Below are positions 30,986 through 39,223 of a stretch of DNA of 64,000 nt, piece by piece. Under the pieces are notes generated by a model. The model searched no databases. It was not told the DNA's origin and was given only the letters and a program-made list of their open reading frames with translations. Where the stretch lies: the NCBI GenBank assembly GCA_017431225.1, contig JAFRLM010000022.1, positions 1 to 64,000 of the forward strand. Reading direction: 5' to 3'. Both the position numbers and the translations under genes were made by a program. Every line of letters starts with the position of its first letter. The stretch's first letter is position 1. Source of the stretch: Erysipelotrichaceae bacterium. GTDB lineage: Bacteria; Bacillota_I; Bacilli_A; Erysipelotrichales; Erysipelotrichaceae.

Positions 30986-31070
30986 CTCCTTAAGATGTAT
31001 TTATCTGAATGATGTAGTCGTTTCTTACGTTTTCATATTAGCACAATTTTCTTATACCGTTTGCGCGCAG

Positions 31071-31100
31071 AAAAAGAAGGCCCGCATAGTAATGCGAGCC
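31071..31100 (-). terminator. Rho-independent terminator (minus strand)
   Basis: On the minus strand GGCTCGCAT pairs with ATGCGGGCC (31079-31087 with 31092-31100) and is followed by TTCTTTTT; ends the membrane-protein transcript. Confidence 0.8.
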
Positions 31101-31114
31101 TGAATGTCGAAAGA

Positions 31115-32638
31115 TCAGCTGTTTTCCGGGCGGGAGAGCTTACTGCCGGGATCAGCTTTTTCCGGCGTTCCGAAGAGCCGGCTCAGCTCATCACGCCGTT
31201 TCCCCAGTTTCGCGTCGCGGTCTTTCAATCCGTCGGCGACCCCGGTCGAAAAGATCTTCGCGAGCTCGCCGAGTTCTACGCCATAACGTTCCGACAGTTC
31301 ACTGAAAATGTCGATCGGGATCGTGATGCTGGTGTCTTCGTCATGCAGACCTGTGTAATGACCTAAGTCATATACCTCGGCAACGATCTCCGGGGCAGTG
31401 ATATCCTCGCTCCAGCGCCGGCGCATGATCCGGCTGCGGGCGACCGCCAGACGGTTGTATACAGAGCGCAGGACCTGGGAGATCCCGAAACCAAGCAGAA
31501 ACATCATCGGTGCCGTCAGCTCCGGCGGCATATAAGTCGCCAGCATGTAGATATCACGCCAGCCGCCGTGTTCCTCTCCCAGAAAGACGACATTGAGCAG
31601 ATAGACCGCCGCGTACATGAAGAAAGGCATCATGCTGAAGAAGGATTCGTCCAGCGTGATCCGGACGTCGGTCTCCACGCTGAATAAAAGAAACAGGTTC
31701 ATGATCGGACAGACGAGATGCAGCCAGAAATTCATTTCGCCGAACGCGAAATACAGGCCTCTGGTCGGCAGGATCAGAAAGACCGCAAAAACGAAGGTCA
31801 GAGTCGTGCAGATCGCGCCGCTGTATTGCAGAAGCTGGACCCAGTTGGGATAGGTAAAGCGCTTATTGCGCACGCCCTCCACCGCAAAAGGCATCGTGAG
31901 GGCAGCGGCCACGGCCGCCAAAAGATTGGAATTCACGGTAAAAAGATGAAATAACTGGCTTCCGCGTTCCGGTGTCAGGGCGCTCGGCTCCTCGACCAGA
32001 CCTCCCGCGACAGCGTACATACAAAGGAAAAAGGTCAGCACACAGGCGGAAAGGGCGATCGTGCTGCGGGAACGGTAGAGTGAGATCAGATCGGCGTTTC
32101 CGGTGTGCCGGATACTGTCTTCCTCCTCTTCCTGTTTTGCCGGATTGTAGCGGCGCAGTGTCTTTCCCAGATACTGCGCGTCGAAAAAACCGAGAACGCA
32201 GTAAAAGACCGGTTCCATGACGATCAGTCCGAAAGCCATGGCGCTTCCGAAACCGAAAGAGAGGCTGAGCTTGATCTTCATGGGGATCATTAGAAGATAG
32301 ATGACGGCATAACAGAAGACCAGCAGCTTTGCCTGGCTGATGAAAAGGAAGGTCGGCCTTGAGGACAGTTTTAAAAGCAGGGCGCAGATGTACAGGATCC
32401 CCGCGAGAATGCCGTAGCCTCCGTGCCAGCTCACGTCATAGAGCGCGTGATCGCCCAGTACGGGGACAAGGCAGTGCCAGGGTGTCTTACCGGCTTTTTT
32501 GAGGATCTTCCATTTTCCGGTTAGAGAAAAAACGCTGAAAGCAGCGCAGATCAAAAGCATCACCCAGTAATACAAGGTGTTCGGATCGTAGGTATGCAGG
32601 ATGCGGTATAACAGCAGTCCGATCAGCATTTCTTTCAT
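31115..32638 (-). CDS. Multi-spanning membrane protein (DUF5684-like N-terminus, Pr6Pr-like C-terminus)
   Basis: A 507-residue integral membrane protein. The N-terminal part has WKILKKAGKTPWHCLVPVLGDHALYDV, resembling DUF5684 signal-peptidase-associated proteins, with about five helices. From about residue 190 a second block of about seven helices resembles the Pr6Pr-like membrane family (LFTVNSNLLAAVAAALTMPF, NFWLHLVCPIMNLFLL). The last 70 residues are soluble and charged, with an ELSERYGVELGELAKIFSTGVADGLKDRD stretch (in pieces). The function is unknown; the fusion of two membrane modules to a cytosolic tail is unusual. It is a single-gene unit. Confidence 0.7.
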   Translation of the reverse strand: MKEMLIGLLLYRILHTYDPNTLYYWVMLLICAAFSVFSLTGKWKILKKAGKTPWHCLVPVLGDHALYDVSWHGGYGILAGILYICALLLKLSSRPTFLFISQAKLLVFCYAVIYLLMIPMKIKLSLSFGFGSAMAFGLIVMEPVFYCVLGFFDAQYLGKTLRRYNPAKQEEEEDSIRHTGNADLISLYRSRSTIALSACVLTFFLCMYAVAGGLVEEPSALTPERGSQLFHLFTVNSNLLAAVAAALTMPFAVEGVRNKRFTYPNWVQLLQYSGAICTTLTFVFAVFLILPTRGLYFAFGEMNFWLHLVCPIMNLFLLFSVETDVRITLDESFFSMMPFFMYAAVYLLNVVFLGEEHGGWRDIYMLATYMPPELTAPMMFLLGFGISQVLRSVYNRLAVARSRIMRRRWSEDITAPEIVAEVYDLGHYTGLHDEDTSITIPIDIFSELSERYGVELGELAKIFSTGVADGLKDRDAKLGKRRDELSRLFGTPEKADPGSKLSRPENS

Positions 32639-32710
32639 TCTATAGTATTCAGGGAATACCGAACAGAATCACAGAGTTACAGAATGGCTGTCTTTGTCAT
32701 TTTTTTCATG

Positions 32711-32734
32711 AAAAGATCCGCCCGCAGGCGGATC
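32711..32734 (-). terminator. Rho-independent terminator (minus strand)
   Basis: A perfect stem GATCCGCC (32715-32722) with GGCGGATC (32727-32734); on the minus strand it is followed by TTTT. Ends the second tetR gene. Confidence 0.85.
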
Positions 32735-32743
32735 ATTACGACT

Positions 32744-33301
32744 TCAGATCTCGTGGGTACCGTCAGCTTCACTGTGATTGTACAGACGGTAGATCATCGA
32801 GGCGACATTGTGGGCGCTTTCTTTCTTGCCTTCCTCCTCCCATTTCAGGAACGAGTTCAGCAGGCCGCCGGCATAAGCGTAAAGCTCATACATATGAAGC
32901 TTTTTCTGCGGCAGGATATTCTTGACCATGTATTCGTTGACGGCGTCGATCATGACCTCATAAAGACCGTGTTTGTTGAGCGTCAGGAAATAGCGGGAGT
33001 AGCGGTCAAAATAATTCAGCGAGAATTCGATGTGTTCGAGCTTCATGTAGATGCCCGGATCGTTGATCTCACCGCCTTCGATCATATAGCCGTTGACGAT
33101 GATGTTCAGATAATCACAGAGCGCGTCGTAAAGATTCTCATAATAACGGTAAAAGGACATTCTAGATACTTTGGCGTTGCGGACGACATCCGCCACCTTG
33201 ATCTTTGAGAATTCCTTATGTTCAAGTTCGTCCAGAATGGCATCGCCGATCGCGATGCGGGTAGCCCTGGTGCGGCTGTTGGGATTTGTCTTGATCTTCA
33301 T
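32744..33301 (-). CDS. TetR/AcrR family transcriptional regulator
   Basis: A 185-residue TetR-type regulator. The helix-turn-helix is FSKIKVADVVRNAKVSRMSFYRYYENLYD at about residues 33-61 (in pieces). The C-terminal domain is of the kind common in Bacillota (TetR_C_8-like). It is divergent from degV and the 113-bp gap holds two direct TGTTACA sites, one of which touches its own ribosome site area, so it may control both itself and degV. DegV proteins bind fatty acids, so a lipid ligand is conceivable; this is speculation. Confidence 0.83.
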   Translation of the reverse strand: MKIKTNPNSRTRATRIAIGDAILDELEHKEFSKIKVADVVRNAKVSRMSFYRYYENLYDALCDYLNIIVNGYMIEGGEINDPGIYMKLEHIEFSLNYFDRYSRYFLTLNKHGLYEVMIDAVNEYMVKNILPQKKLHMYELYAYAGGLLNSFLKWEEEGKKESAHNVASMIYRLYNHSEADGTHEI

Positions 33302-33304
33302 AAA

Positions 33305-33340
33305 TGTTACATATACACCTTTATTGTAAAAACTGTTACA
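33305..33340. promoter_or_regulatory. Paired TGTTACA sites between tetR and degV
   Basis: TGTTACA occurs at 33305-33311 and 33334-33340, a direct repeat spaced by 29 bp (about three helical turns) in the divergent promoter region; the second copy lies in CTGTTACAG, a near palindrome. Likely bound by the adjacent regulator. Confidence 0.4.
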
Positions 33341-33415
33341 GTATTCGCTTCTTTGTACATTTTATCATGGTTCATTCCCGCATACAATTCACGTTAGTAT
33401 CACGGAGGATTTTTT

Positions 33416-34243
33416 ATGCGTATCGTTGCCGATTCGTCCTGCGATCTCTATGATCTTCAAGGTGTGGATTTCCGCACAGTTCCGCTTACGGTCTATACAG
33501 ATGAACGCAGTTTCCTGGATGATCCGTCCTTAAATGTAACGGAAATGCTGGATTATCTTGCGAATTACAAAGGCAGATCCTATACCTCCTGCCCCTCGAT
33601 CGATGCCTGGCAGACGGCTTTTGAAGGGGAGAAGGAGATCTTTGTGATGACCGTGACCAGTGCTCTGTCCGGTTCCTACAACAGTGCGCTGAGCGCCGCG
33701 GACATGTACCGTGAAAAAGTTCCGGAAGCGAAGATCTCGATCATCGATTCGCTGTCCACGGGCGGCGAGGAAGTCCTGCTTCTGCTGAAGCTCTCCGAGC
33801 TCATCCGTTCCGGAAAGGATTTCGAAACGATCGATCAGGAGATCCGTGCCTATCAGAAACACACAAGGCTCTTCTTTGCCTTTATCTCCCTGCATAATCT
33901 GACCCAGAACGGCCGTGTCAACAAGACGGTCGCCGCTGCTCTGAGCGTGCTCAGGATCAGCGTGACCGGAACAGCCAGTGAAGAAGGAAAGATCAGTGTC
34001 ACCGGAAAAGCCAGAGGTGAGAAAAAGGTCAACGCAGTCCTGCTGAACGATATGAAAAAAGCCGGCTATGCCGGCGGCAGGGTGATCATCACCCATGTGG
34101 AACATGAGGAAGGCGCTGCACATTTAAAGGAAGCGGTCCTGCAGGAATACCCGCAGGCGGAGGTCCTGATCTATCCGACCCGCGGCTTATGCAGCTACTA
34201 CATGGAGCGCAAGGGACTCGTGATCAGCTGCGAAACAGATTGA
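33416..34243 (+). CDS. degV: DegV family fatty-acid-binding protein
   Basis: A 275-residue DegV/FakB-like protein. FakB proteins bind a fatty acid for phosphorylation by FakA; plain DegV roles are less sure. Family motifs: ADSSCDL at residues 4-10, TSCPSIDAW at about 57-65 and VTSALSGSYNSALSA at about 80-94, where the Thr/Ser residues cap the carboxylate. GGAGG precedes the start. The reading frame ends in Asp-TGA, but both the last codon base and the stop belong to an inserted IS605 element; removing the element restores Glu-TAA and joins the gene to its own terminator at 36061-36096. The protein is thus changed only in its final residue. Confidence 0.93.
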   Translation: MRIVADSSCDLYDLQGVDFRTVPLTVYTDERSFLDDPSLNVTEMLDYLANYKGRSYTSCPSIDAWQTAFEGEKEIFVMTVTSALSGSYNSALSAADMYREKVPEAKISIIDSLSTGGEEVLLLLKLSELIRSGKDFETIDQEIRAYQKHTRLFFAFISLHNLTQNGRVNKTVAAALSVLRISVTGTASEEGKISVTGKARGEKKVNAVLLNDMKKAGYAGGRVIITHVEHEEGAAHLKEAVLQEYPQAEVLIYPTRGLCSYYMERKGLVISCETD

Positions 34244-34368
34244 CACTCCCACCACTAAAGTAGTGGGATTCTTGCTTCTACGACCACTGCGTCTCCGGCG
34301 AACCGGATCCGTCTTACACGATCTCCGCAAGCGTTGAGTTCCCGTGTGCCCCACGGTACTGTATTGTT
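34244..34368 (-). ncRNA. Predicted omega RNA scaffold at the right end of the IS
   Basis: The 125 bases between the tnpB stop and the element end have no ORF. In IS605-type elements the RNA that guides TnpB (omegaRNA/reRNA) is made from the 3' end of tnpB through this right end, and the guide is the flanking sequence beyond it. The guide predicted here would begin TCTGTTTCGCAGC, that is, the 3' end of degV. Placement follows the known family; no expression evidence exists. Confidence 0.5.
34248..34267. repeat. Subterminal hairpin, right end of the IS
   Basis: Near-palindrome CCCACCACTAAAGTAGTGGG with 8 paired bases and an AAAG-containing loop, identical to the copy at the other end. Confidence 0.85.
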
Positions 34369-35604
34369 TTACATCATCGACAATGCCTGGTTCAGGATAT
34401 TGACTGCCGCGTTATGATCCCGGTCGTGATTTGTCCCGCATTCCGGACATATCCATTTCCTGACAGTCAGATCCCTGACATCCGGGTTTTTATATCCGCA
34501 GCAGGAACAGATCTGACTGGATGCATAAAAGCGGGGAACTTTTACGATCGTTGTTCCGTATTCCGCTGACTTATACTCCAACATACATACAAAACTGCTC
34601 CACGACATATCCGCGATCGGTCCTGACAAAAAACGGTTATGAAGCATTCCTTTCACATTCAGATCCTCAATGCCAATGACTTGGTTCTCGCTCACCAGCT
34701 TTGTGGATTCCTTGTGCAGAAAATCATTCCGGATATCCGCGATCTTCTCATGTATGCGCGCAAGCTTCTGCCGCTGTTTCTGTATGTTCCTGCATTCAGA
34801 GAGGGGGCGCTTATACACCGGCCTGCGGTTTTTGGTATATCTGCAGATATCGGCGTTGATCATCCGGGACAGCTTCCTTTGCTCGCGGATAAGTTTTTTC
34901 TCATACGCGCATAACGGCGCAGGACTCTTGATCGTATTCCCGTTGCTGTCGGTATAGAAAGAGCGGATCCCGACATCGATCCCGACTTCAGCACCGCTGC
35001 CAGGCATAGGACTTGCTTCCGTCTGGGCGCACAGGGAGACAAAATACTTCCCGGACGCCGAACGGGAAACGGTCGCGTTCAATATCTTTCCACAGACCTC
35101 TCTCGACTTTTTGATCCTGACAAGACCAAGCTTCGGGAGGTGGAGACGGTTCCCTTCGAAACGGATGGAGTTGTTCTGATTTCTGGTGCGGTAGGATTGA
35201 ACAGAACTGTGCTTTTTATGGTACTTCGGGTAGCCGGAGCGCTTCCCGAAGAAGTTTTCATATGCCCTGTCGAGATCTTTGACGGATTCCTGAAGAGCCA
35301 TACTGTCGCAGTCTTTCAGCCAGGGAGTTTCCGGGTCGCTGCGCATCAGGGTGATTTTACGCATGCACTCATACCTGGACACGTTCCTCTTTTCTGAGAC
35401 ATACAGATCTTTCCGGTATGTCAGACAGATGTTGTAGACATACCGGCAGCACCCGAAAAAGGAAGAAATCAGCTCTTCCTGCTTCTTGTTCGGATATATG
35501 CGGAAGCGATAACCTTTCTGAGTCAACAACTTACGACCTCGTTTTCTGGGTCTGAACATACCATCGGATCGTTTCGGAACTGACATTTCCGGCAGTCGAG
35601 ACAA
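34369..35604 (-). CDS. tnpB: TnpB RNA-guided endonuclease (IS605 OrfB family)
   Basis: Up to 411 residues; an internal ATG at 35559 (MFRPRKRG) is a likelier start because the tnpA frame covers the first 15 codons. The RuvC-like active site is complete: Asp in GIDVGIRSFY, Glu in IGIEDLNVKGM and Asp in NHDRDHNAAVNI. The zinc ribbon has CSCCG and CPECG pairs. Family members cut DNA next to the element's target motif (here probably TTAC) guided by omegaRNA, and help keep the element at its donor site. The gene overlaps the end of tnpA. Nothing suggests decay. Confidence 0.93.
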   Translation of the reverse strand: MSRLPEMSVPKRSDGMFRPRKRGRKLLTQKGYRFRIYPNKKQEELISSFFGCCRYVYNICLTYRKDLYVSEKRNVSRYECMRKITLMRSDPETPWLKDCDSMALQESVKDLDRAYENFFGKRSGYPKYHKKHSSVQSYRTRNQNNSIRFEGNRLHLPKLGLVRIKKSREVCGKILNATVSRSASGKYFVSLCAQTEASPMPGSGAEVGIDVGIRSFYTDSNGNTIKSPAPLCAYEKKLIREQRKLSRMINADICRYTKNRRPVYKRPLSECRNIQKQRQKLARIHEKIADIRNDFLHKESTKLVSENQVIGIEDLNVKGMLHNRFLSGPIADMSWSSFVCMLEYKSAEYGTTIVKVPRFYASSQICSCCGYKNPDVRDLTVRKWICPECGTNHDRDHNAAVNILNQALSMM

Positions 35605-35932
35605 AGAAACTTCTCGTCCAGAGACTCGGCATCTTTGACAGCTGAGGGAATTCGCGGCGCAGGGTATGGGATGTTCCGCCCTTGATGTATTTCATAATAT
35701 CAGACGGACTGTCAGATGGCAGACAGCTTAAAAACAGATGAACGTGGTCATGGTGACATTCCATTGCCAGAATCTCCAATAAATGCGTCCGGCAGATTCC
35801 TCTGACCAGTTCCTTAAAGCGGTCTTCGATCCCCGAAATATCAAAGATCTTTCGGCGATACCGCGGGCAAAACACAAAATGATAGTTAATGAGAGATACT
35901 GTTGTTGCCGTGCGGCGATACTGATCGTTCAT
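35531..35932 (-). CDS. tnpA: TnpA, Y1 HUH transposase (IS200 type)
   Basis: A 133-residue single-strand DNA transposase. The HUH motif is HVH in HHDHVHLF and the catalytic Tyr is in TIRWYVQTQ, both intact. I chose the ATG at 35932 (MNDQYRR) because the upstream frame to 36010 is hydrophobic, AT-rich and lies in the left end of the element. Overlap with the tnpB frame is typical of IS605 elements with both genes in one direction. Confidence 0.92.
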   Translation of the reverse strand: MNDQYRRTATTVSLINYHFVFCPRYRRKIFDISGIEDRFKELVRGICRTHLLEILAMECHHDHVHLFLSCLPSDSPSDIMKYIKGGTSHTLRREFPQLSKMPSLWTRSFFVSTAGNVSSETIRWYVQTQKTRS

Positions 35933-36010
35933 GTGTATATTATACAACATTACATATTCATTTCGAAGAAGGAGAAGCAGAAAAAGAATAAAAGAATAAA
36001 TGCCTTTCAT

Positions 36011-36030
36011 CCCACCACTAAAGTAGTGGG
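36011..36030. repeat. Subterminal hairpin, left end of the IS
   Basis: Identical 20-base copy of the right-end hairpin, 21 bases inside the left boundary and about 80 bases upstream of the tnpA start. Confidence 0.85.
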
Positions 36031-36060
36031 CTTTTCCGGCACTACGGGGTGGTAAACAAA

Positions 36061-36096
36061 AATCCTTTCCGAGGAGAAGGGCGGAAAGGATTTTTT
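36061..36096 (+). terminator. Original degV terminator, now beyond the IS
   Basis: AATCCTTTCC (36061-36070) pairs with GGAAAGGATT (36083-36092), followed by six T in all. It lies ten bases after the IS boundary and would have followed the original degV stop directly. Confidence 0.88.
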
Positions 36097-36114
36097 CATT
36101 TATAGGACGGAGGA

Positions 36115-37305
36115 TCAGTATTCGAGATTGTGCTGATCTTCCAGAGAGAAGACGTGGGCATTGCTGCCGTCGAAACTGAGATGGATCTCTTCGCCCATGT
36201 GGTTTTCCTGGCTGTCGCTGCGGGGGACGATAACGATCGCGTCTTTGCCTTTGATCGTCATATGCAGGTGGCTGGAGGAACCCATCAGTTCGGTGACATC
36301 GATCTTGCCGGGAATACCGGTCTCAGCGATCTCCATATGTTCCGGACGGACACCGAGAGTTACCGGCTGTTCCTTGACGCCTTTCTCTTTTAGGCGTTTC
36401 TGCTTGCTGTCGGAGAGCTTCACGCTGACGTCTTCGGTCTCCACATAGTAGTCACCGTTATGGATCGCCAGTTTCGCGTCGAAGAAGTTCATCTGCGGAG
36501 TGCCGATGAAGCCGGCGACGAAGAGGTTAGCCGGATGATCGAAGACTTCCTGCGGAGTGCCGATCTGCATGATGAAACCGTCTTTCATAACGACGATACG
36601 GTCGCCCAGAGTCATCGCTTCGGTCTGGTCATGGGTGACGTAGATGAAGGTCGTATTGATACGCTGACGGAGCTTGATGATCTCAGCGCGCATCTGGTTA
36701 CGCAGCTTCGCATCGAGGTTACTGAGCGGTTCGTCCATCAGCAGGACTTTCGGGTTACGGACGATCGCACGTCCGATCGCGACACGCTGTCTCTGACCGC
36801 CGGAAAGAGCTTTCGGCTTACGGTTGAGATACTGGGTGATATCGAGGATCTCGGCAGCTTCGCGGACCTTTTTATCGATCTCAGCTTTCGGGACGTTCTT
36901 GATCTTCAGGGAATAGGCCATGTTGTCGTAGACAGTCATGTGCGGATAAAGGGCGTAGGACTGGAAGACCATGGCGATATCGCGGTCTTTCGGCTCAACG
37001 GAGTTCATCAGGACACCGTCGATATAGAGCTCGCCGCCGGAGATCTCTTCAAGTCCCGCGACCATACGCAGCGTAGTGGATTTACCACAGCCGGAAGGTC
37101 CGACCAGAACGATGAATTCCTTATCCTTGATATTCAAGGAGAATTCCTGAACAGCTACGACGCCCTCATCTGTGATCTGCAGATGATGTGTGTGATGCGG
37201 TTTCTCCTCATCGTCTTTTTTCTTTTTGCCGAACAGACCTTTCTTTTCTTTCGGTTCACTGTTCGGATATACCTTCTTGATATTCTTTAAAATTACTTCT
37301 GCCAT
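36115..37305 (-). CDS. msmK: Sugar ABC transporter ATPase (MsmK/UgpC family) with unusual N-terminal insert
   Basis: A 396-residue ATPase that powers carbohydrate ABC importers. Walker [10 protein letters not shown], signature [15 protein letters not shown] and Walker [17 protein letters not shown] are complete, and the C-terminal TOBE regulatory domain follows. Between the first beta strand (KKVYPNSE) and the second (VVAVQEFSL) there is a highly charged insert of about 30 residues (residues about 13-42: [17 protein letters not shown] then HHTHH) that normal MsmK proteins lack. It is last in the minus-strand operon after the two permeases, so it is probably dedicated to the cello-oligosaccharide importer, though MsmK proteins often serve several. 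Confidence 0.93.
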   Translation of the reverse strand: MAEVILKNIKKVYPNSEPKEKKGLFGKKKKDDEEKPHHTHHLQITDEGVVAVQEFSLNIKDKEFIVLVGPSGCGKSTTLRMVAGLEEISGGELYIDGVLMNSVEPKDRDIAMVFQSYALYPHMTVYDNMAYSLKIKNVPKAEIDKKVREAAEILDITQYLNRKPKALSGGQRQRVAIGRAIVRNPKVLLMDEPLSNLDAKLRNQMRAEIIKLRQRINTTFIYVTHDQTEAMTLGDRIVVMKDGFIMQIGTPQEVFDHPANLFVAGFIGTPQMNFFDAKLAIHNGDYYVETEDVSVKLSDSKQKRLKEKGVKEQPVTLGVRPEHMEIAETGIPGKIDVTELMGSSSHLHMTIKGKDAIVIVPRSDSQENHMGEEIHLSFDGSNAHVFSLEDQHNLEY

Positions 37306-37310
37306 GATAT

Positions 37311-38174
37311 TTATCCTTTCACACTACCTGAAGTGACGCCTTTAATGATGGATTTCGAGAGAATGATATAGATGACCATGACCGGCAGGATCGCCATCAG
37401 CATCAGCATGTAGACCTTGCCCATGTCGAACTTGGAGTAGTCCGCGCTTCGCAGAGTCGCGATCATGATCGGTACGGTCTTCTTGTCCGCCTTGTTTAAC
37501 AGCAGGGAAGGCATGAAGTAGTTGTTCCAGGAACCGACGAAAGAGAAGATCATCTGGACCGCGATCGCCGGCTTCATGATCGGCAGAACGATCTGGTTGA
37601 AGATCTTGAATTCGTTGGAACCGTCGATCCGGGCAGCTTCGACCATTTCCAGCGGGAGCGTCGCTTCCAGATACTGCCGCATGTAGAAGTAGACGGCCGG
37701 AGCGGCGATCGAAGGAATGATCAGCATCCACAGCTTATTGGTCAGATTGTATTTGAAGGCCAGCTGGATGAAACCGACAGCGGATACCTGGGAAGGGATC
37801 ATCATGATCGCCAGGATGAACAGATGGACGAACTTCTTGTATTTGAAGTCATAGACATAGGTCCCGTACGCGGTCATGGCGGAGAAATAGGTCGTCAGAA
37901 TAGCGGAGCACATCGCGATGATGAAACTGTTCTTCATGCCGACCGGGATATTGATATCGCCGTCATGCCATGCGTTGTAGAGGTTCTTCAGGAAGTTCCC
38001 GCCCGGGATGATCGTAAAACCGGTCTTCAGTTGGGCATTGGAACGCGAGGAGTTGATGATCATCAGATAGAAGAAGAAGAGGCAGAGGAAGGAAAGGAAG
38101 ATCAGGATGGCGTAAACGACGAGCCTGGAGATGAACAGCTTGATCTTTGCGCTCTGGTTAGCATCTTTTTTCAT
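37311..38174 (-). CDS. Carbohydrate ABC transporter permease (MalG/GanQ-like)
   Basis: A 287-residue permease with six predicted helices. The EAA loop that contacts the ATPase reads [25 protein letters not shown] (in part) at about residues 185-205, the form typical of the second sugar permease. It follows the first permease by 11 bases and precedes the ATPase by 5. The importer most likely takes up cellobiose or cellodextrins, given the phosphorylases divergently encoded. Confidence 0.93.
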   Translation of the reverse strand: MKKDANQSAKIKLFISRLVVYAILIFLSFLCLFFFYLMIINSSRSNAQLKTGFTIIPGGNFLKNLYNAWHDGDINIPVGMKNSFIIAMCSAILTTYFSAMTAYGTYVYDFKYKKFVHLFILAIMMIPSQVSAVGFIQLAFKYNLTNKLWMLIIPSIAAPAVYFYMRQYLEATLPLEMVEAARIDGSNEFKIFNQIVLPIMKPAIAVQMIFSFVGSWNNYFMPSLLLNKADKKTVPIMIATLRSADYSKFDMGKVYMLMLMAILPVMVIYIILSKSIIKGVTSGSVKG

Positions 38175-38185
38175 GGTTCTTCCTC

Positions 38186-39118
38186 CTACTTCTTATTAAT
38201 GGTCTTAAAGACGAAGGTCGATAAGACAGCGGTGATCACAAACAGCAGCATGGATACGGCGCCGGCCATACCATAGTTCTTGGAAATGCCTAAGAAATTG
38301 TTCAGGTACATGATCAGTGTCGTTGAGGTGTTATCCGGGATGCCGTGGCCGTTCGTTAAGACTTGCGGAACATCGAACATCTGGATACCGCCGATCATGG
38401 AAGTGATGAAGACATAGATGAAGATCGGCATCAGCAGCGGCATCGTGATATTGAAGAAGACCTGCGTCGAAGTCGAACCGTCCAGACGGGCGGATTCGAA
38501 CAGGCTCTCGTCAATGCCCTGGATACCTGCCATCAGCAGGATCGTGGTATTACCGAACCACATCAGGAAGTTCATCAGACCGATCAGAGACTGGACGTAG
38601 ATACGCATGCCCAGGAAGTTGATCGGCTGCTGGGTGATCCCCGAGGAGACCAGCAGCTGGTTGACCGGGCCGACCTGGGAGAACAGAGCGAAGAACAGCA
38701 TCGCGAAGGCCGAGGCCATGATCAGGTTCGGCATATAGATGACTGTCTTGAAGAACTGCTGTCCTTTGATGTTGAGGCGCGTGCTCGTGAAGAAGAGCGC
38801 CAGCAGCATCGCGATCGTGAACTGGGGCAGGGCACCGATGACCCACAGCCAGATGGTGTTGCCGAGGAATTTGAAGATCGGCACATAACCGGCGGAGTTT
38901 GCGGTGAAGAGAGCTTTGTAGTTCGCCAGTCCGACAAAATTCGGTCCTACGACCGTCAGGCCGTCACGATAGTATTCAAAGAAACTGTTGTAGACGGTCA
39001 AAAGCTGCGGATACAGGGTAAAGATCGCATAGACGATGAAAAACGGGAGAATGAAGATATAGCCCCATTTTGCATAGGATATGGATCTTGTCTTCGGCGA
39101 AGAGGTACCTTTTTCCAT
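38186..39118 (-). CDS. Carbohydrate ABC transporter permease (MalF/GanP-like)
   Basis: A 310-residue permease with six predicted helices; the EAA loop is ESARLDGSTSTQVFFNITMPLL at about residues 213-234 (shortened here). Usual size and position for the first permease of a CUT1 sugar importer. It begins 105 bases after the binding-protein gene, and a strong hairpin in that gap should lower its expression relative to the binding protein. Confidence 0.93.
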   Translation of the reverse strand: MEKGTSSPKTRSISYAKWGYIFILPFFIVYAIFTLYPQLLTVYNSFFEYYRDGLTVVGPNFVGLANYKALFTANSAGYVPIFKFLGNTIWLWVIGALPQFTIAMLLALFFTSTRLNIKGQQFFKTVIYMPNLIMASAFAMLFFALFSQVGPVNQLLVSSGITQQPINFLGMRIYVQSLIGLMNFLMWFGNTTILLMAGIQGIDESLFESARLDGSTSTQVFFNITMPLLMPIFIYVFITSMIGGIQMFDVPQVLTNGHGIPDNTSTTLIMYLNNFLGISKNYGMAGAVSMLLFVITAVLSTFVFKTINKK

Positions 39119-39177
39119 AGTGCATTTTCCCTTTCTTTTTTTAAATAAGTTCCAAAAGCGTGTTTTGAAATTTATTT

Positions 39178-39210
39178 AAAAAACTGTGGCAGGGGAGTCC
39201 TGCCACAGTT
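39178..39210 (-). terminator. Intra-operon terminator between binding protein and permeases
   Basis: On the minus strand a 12-bp perfect stem (39199-39210 with 39182-39193) is followed by TTTTTTAAA. Partial termination or 3' protection here is the usual way to make more binding protein than permease. Confidence 0.85.
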
Positions 39211-39223
39211 GTCTGATCAGAAA

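Larger units (their letters stand above)
34240..36051 (-). mobile_element. IS200/IS605-family insertion sequence with intact tnpA and tnpB
   Basis: About 1.8 kb, read on the minus strand. Both ends carry the same 20-base hairpin sequence (CCCACCACTAAAGTAGTGGG at 34248-34267 and 36011-36030), the subterminal structures bound by TnpA. The flank next to the left end (minus strand) is TTAC (36052-36055) and the right end finishes TCAA (34240-34243), the same target and cleavage tetranucleotides known from IS608. There are no inverted terminal repeats or target duplication, as expected for this single-strand transposition family. Both encoded proteins look complete, so the element may be active. 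Confidence 0.88.

Noticed and set aside
30125-31012. 295-residue plus-strand ORF opposite aldehyde dehydrogenase
   Set aside because: Antisense shadow; the aldehyde dehydrogenase has complete catalytic motifs and a good ribosome site.
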